From contig DIEP01000079.1 in assembly GCA_002418685.1 (NCBI GenBank), forward strand, positions 1 to 5,544: a stretch of 5,544 nucleotides of DNA, given 5' to 3'. Positions 5,541-5,544 of the stretch are shown piece after piece. A model generated the notes under the pieces. That model was not told the DNA's origin. It did not search any database and saw only the letters and a program-made list of their open reading frames with translations. This DNA comes from Ignavibacteria bacterium UBA5771. GTDB taxonomy: Bacteria > Bacteroidota > Ignavibacteria > Kapaibacteriales > UBA2268. The position numbers and the translations under genes were made by a program. Every line of letters starts with the position of its first letter. Position 1 is the first letter of the stretch.

Positions 5541-5544
5541 TGCA

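Overview
The window is A+T-rich and reads as chromosomal DNA from the Bacteroidota/Chlorobiota/Ignavibacteriota/Kapabacteria side of the FCB group. The main evidence is a secreted protein ending in a type IX secretion (T9SS) type A sorting domain, a system essentially confined to that group. The very A+T-rich gene leaders, mostly without a clear Shine-Dalgarno sequence, agree with this. The exact phylum cannot be fixed from this window.

Layout: four genes run leftwards (minus strand) and one runs rightwards. Reading the minus strand from the divergent intergenic region at 4842-4941, the order is: a ferredoxin/flavodoxin-NADP+ reductase (4038-4841); a putative lipoprotein with a possible PsbP/Mog1-like domain (3401-4036), starting one base after the reductase stop; a small helical protein of unknown function (2954-3364), 36 bases further on; a 119-base gap; and a large T9SS substrate of eight fibronectin III-like repeats (150-2834). 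A convincing intrinsic terminator at 71-104 ends this block. On the plus strand, coaD (4942-5436) encodes phosphopantetheine adenylyltransferase of coenzyme A synthesis. It is followed by about 108 bases of non-coding DNA with short hairpins that look like dispersed intergenic repeats.

Working together: the first three minus-strand genes are close enough to be one transcript. The reductase (cytoplasmic redox), the lipoprotein (envelope) and the small protein have no pathway link that I recognise. The T9SS protein has its own strong ribosome binding site and a possible promoter, so it may be a separate unit. I found no mobile element, CRISPR array, RNA gene or defence system. The points most worth a second look are the repeat protein's architecture and internal duplication, the tightly coupled reductase-lipoprotein pair, and the small unknown protein.
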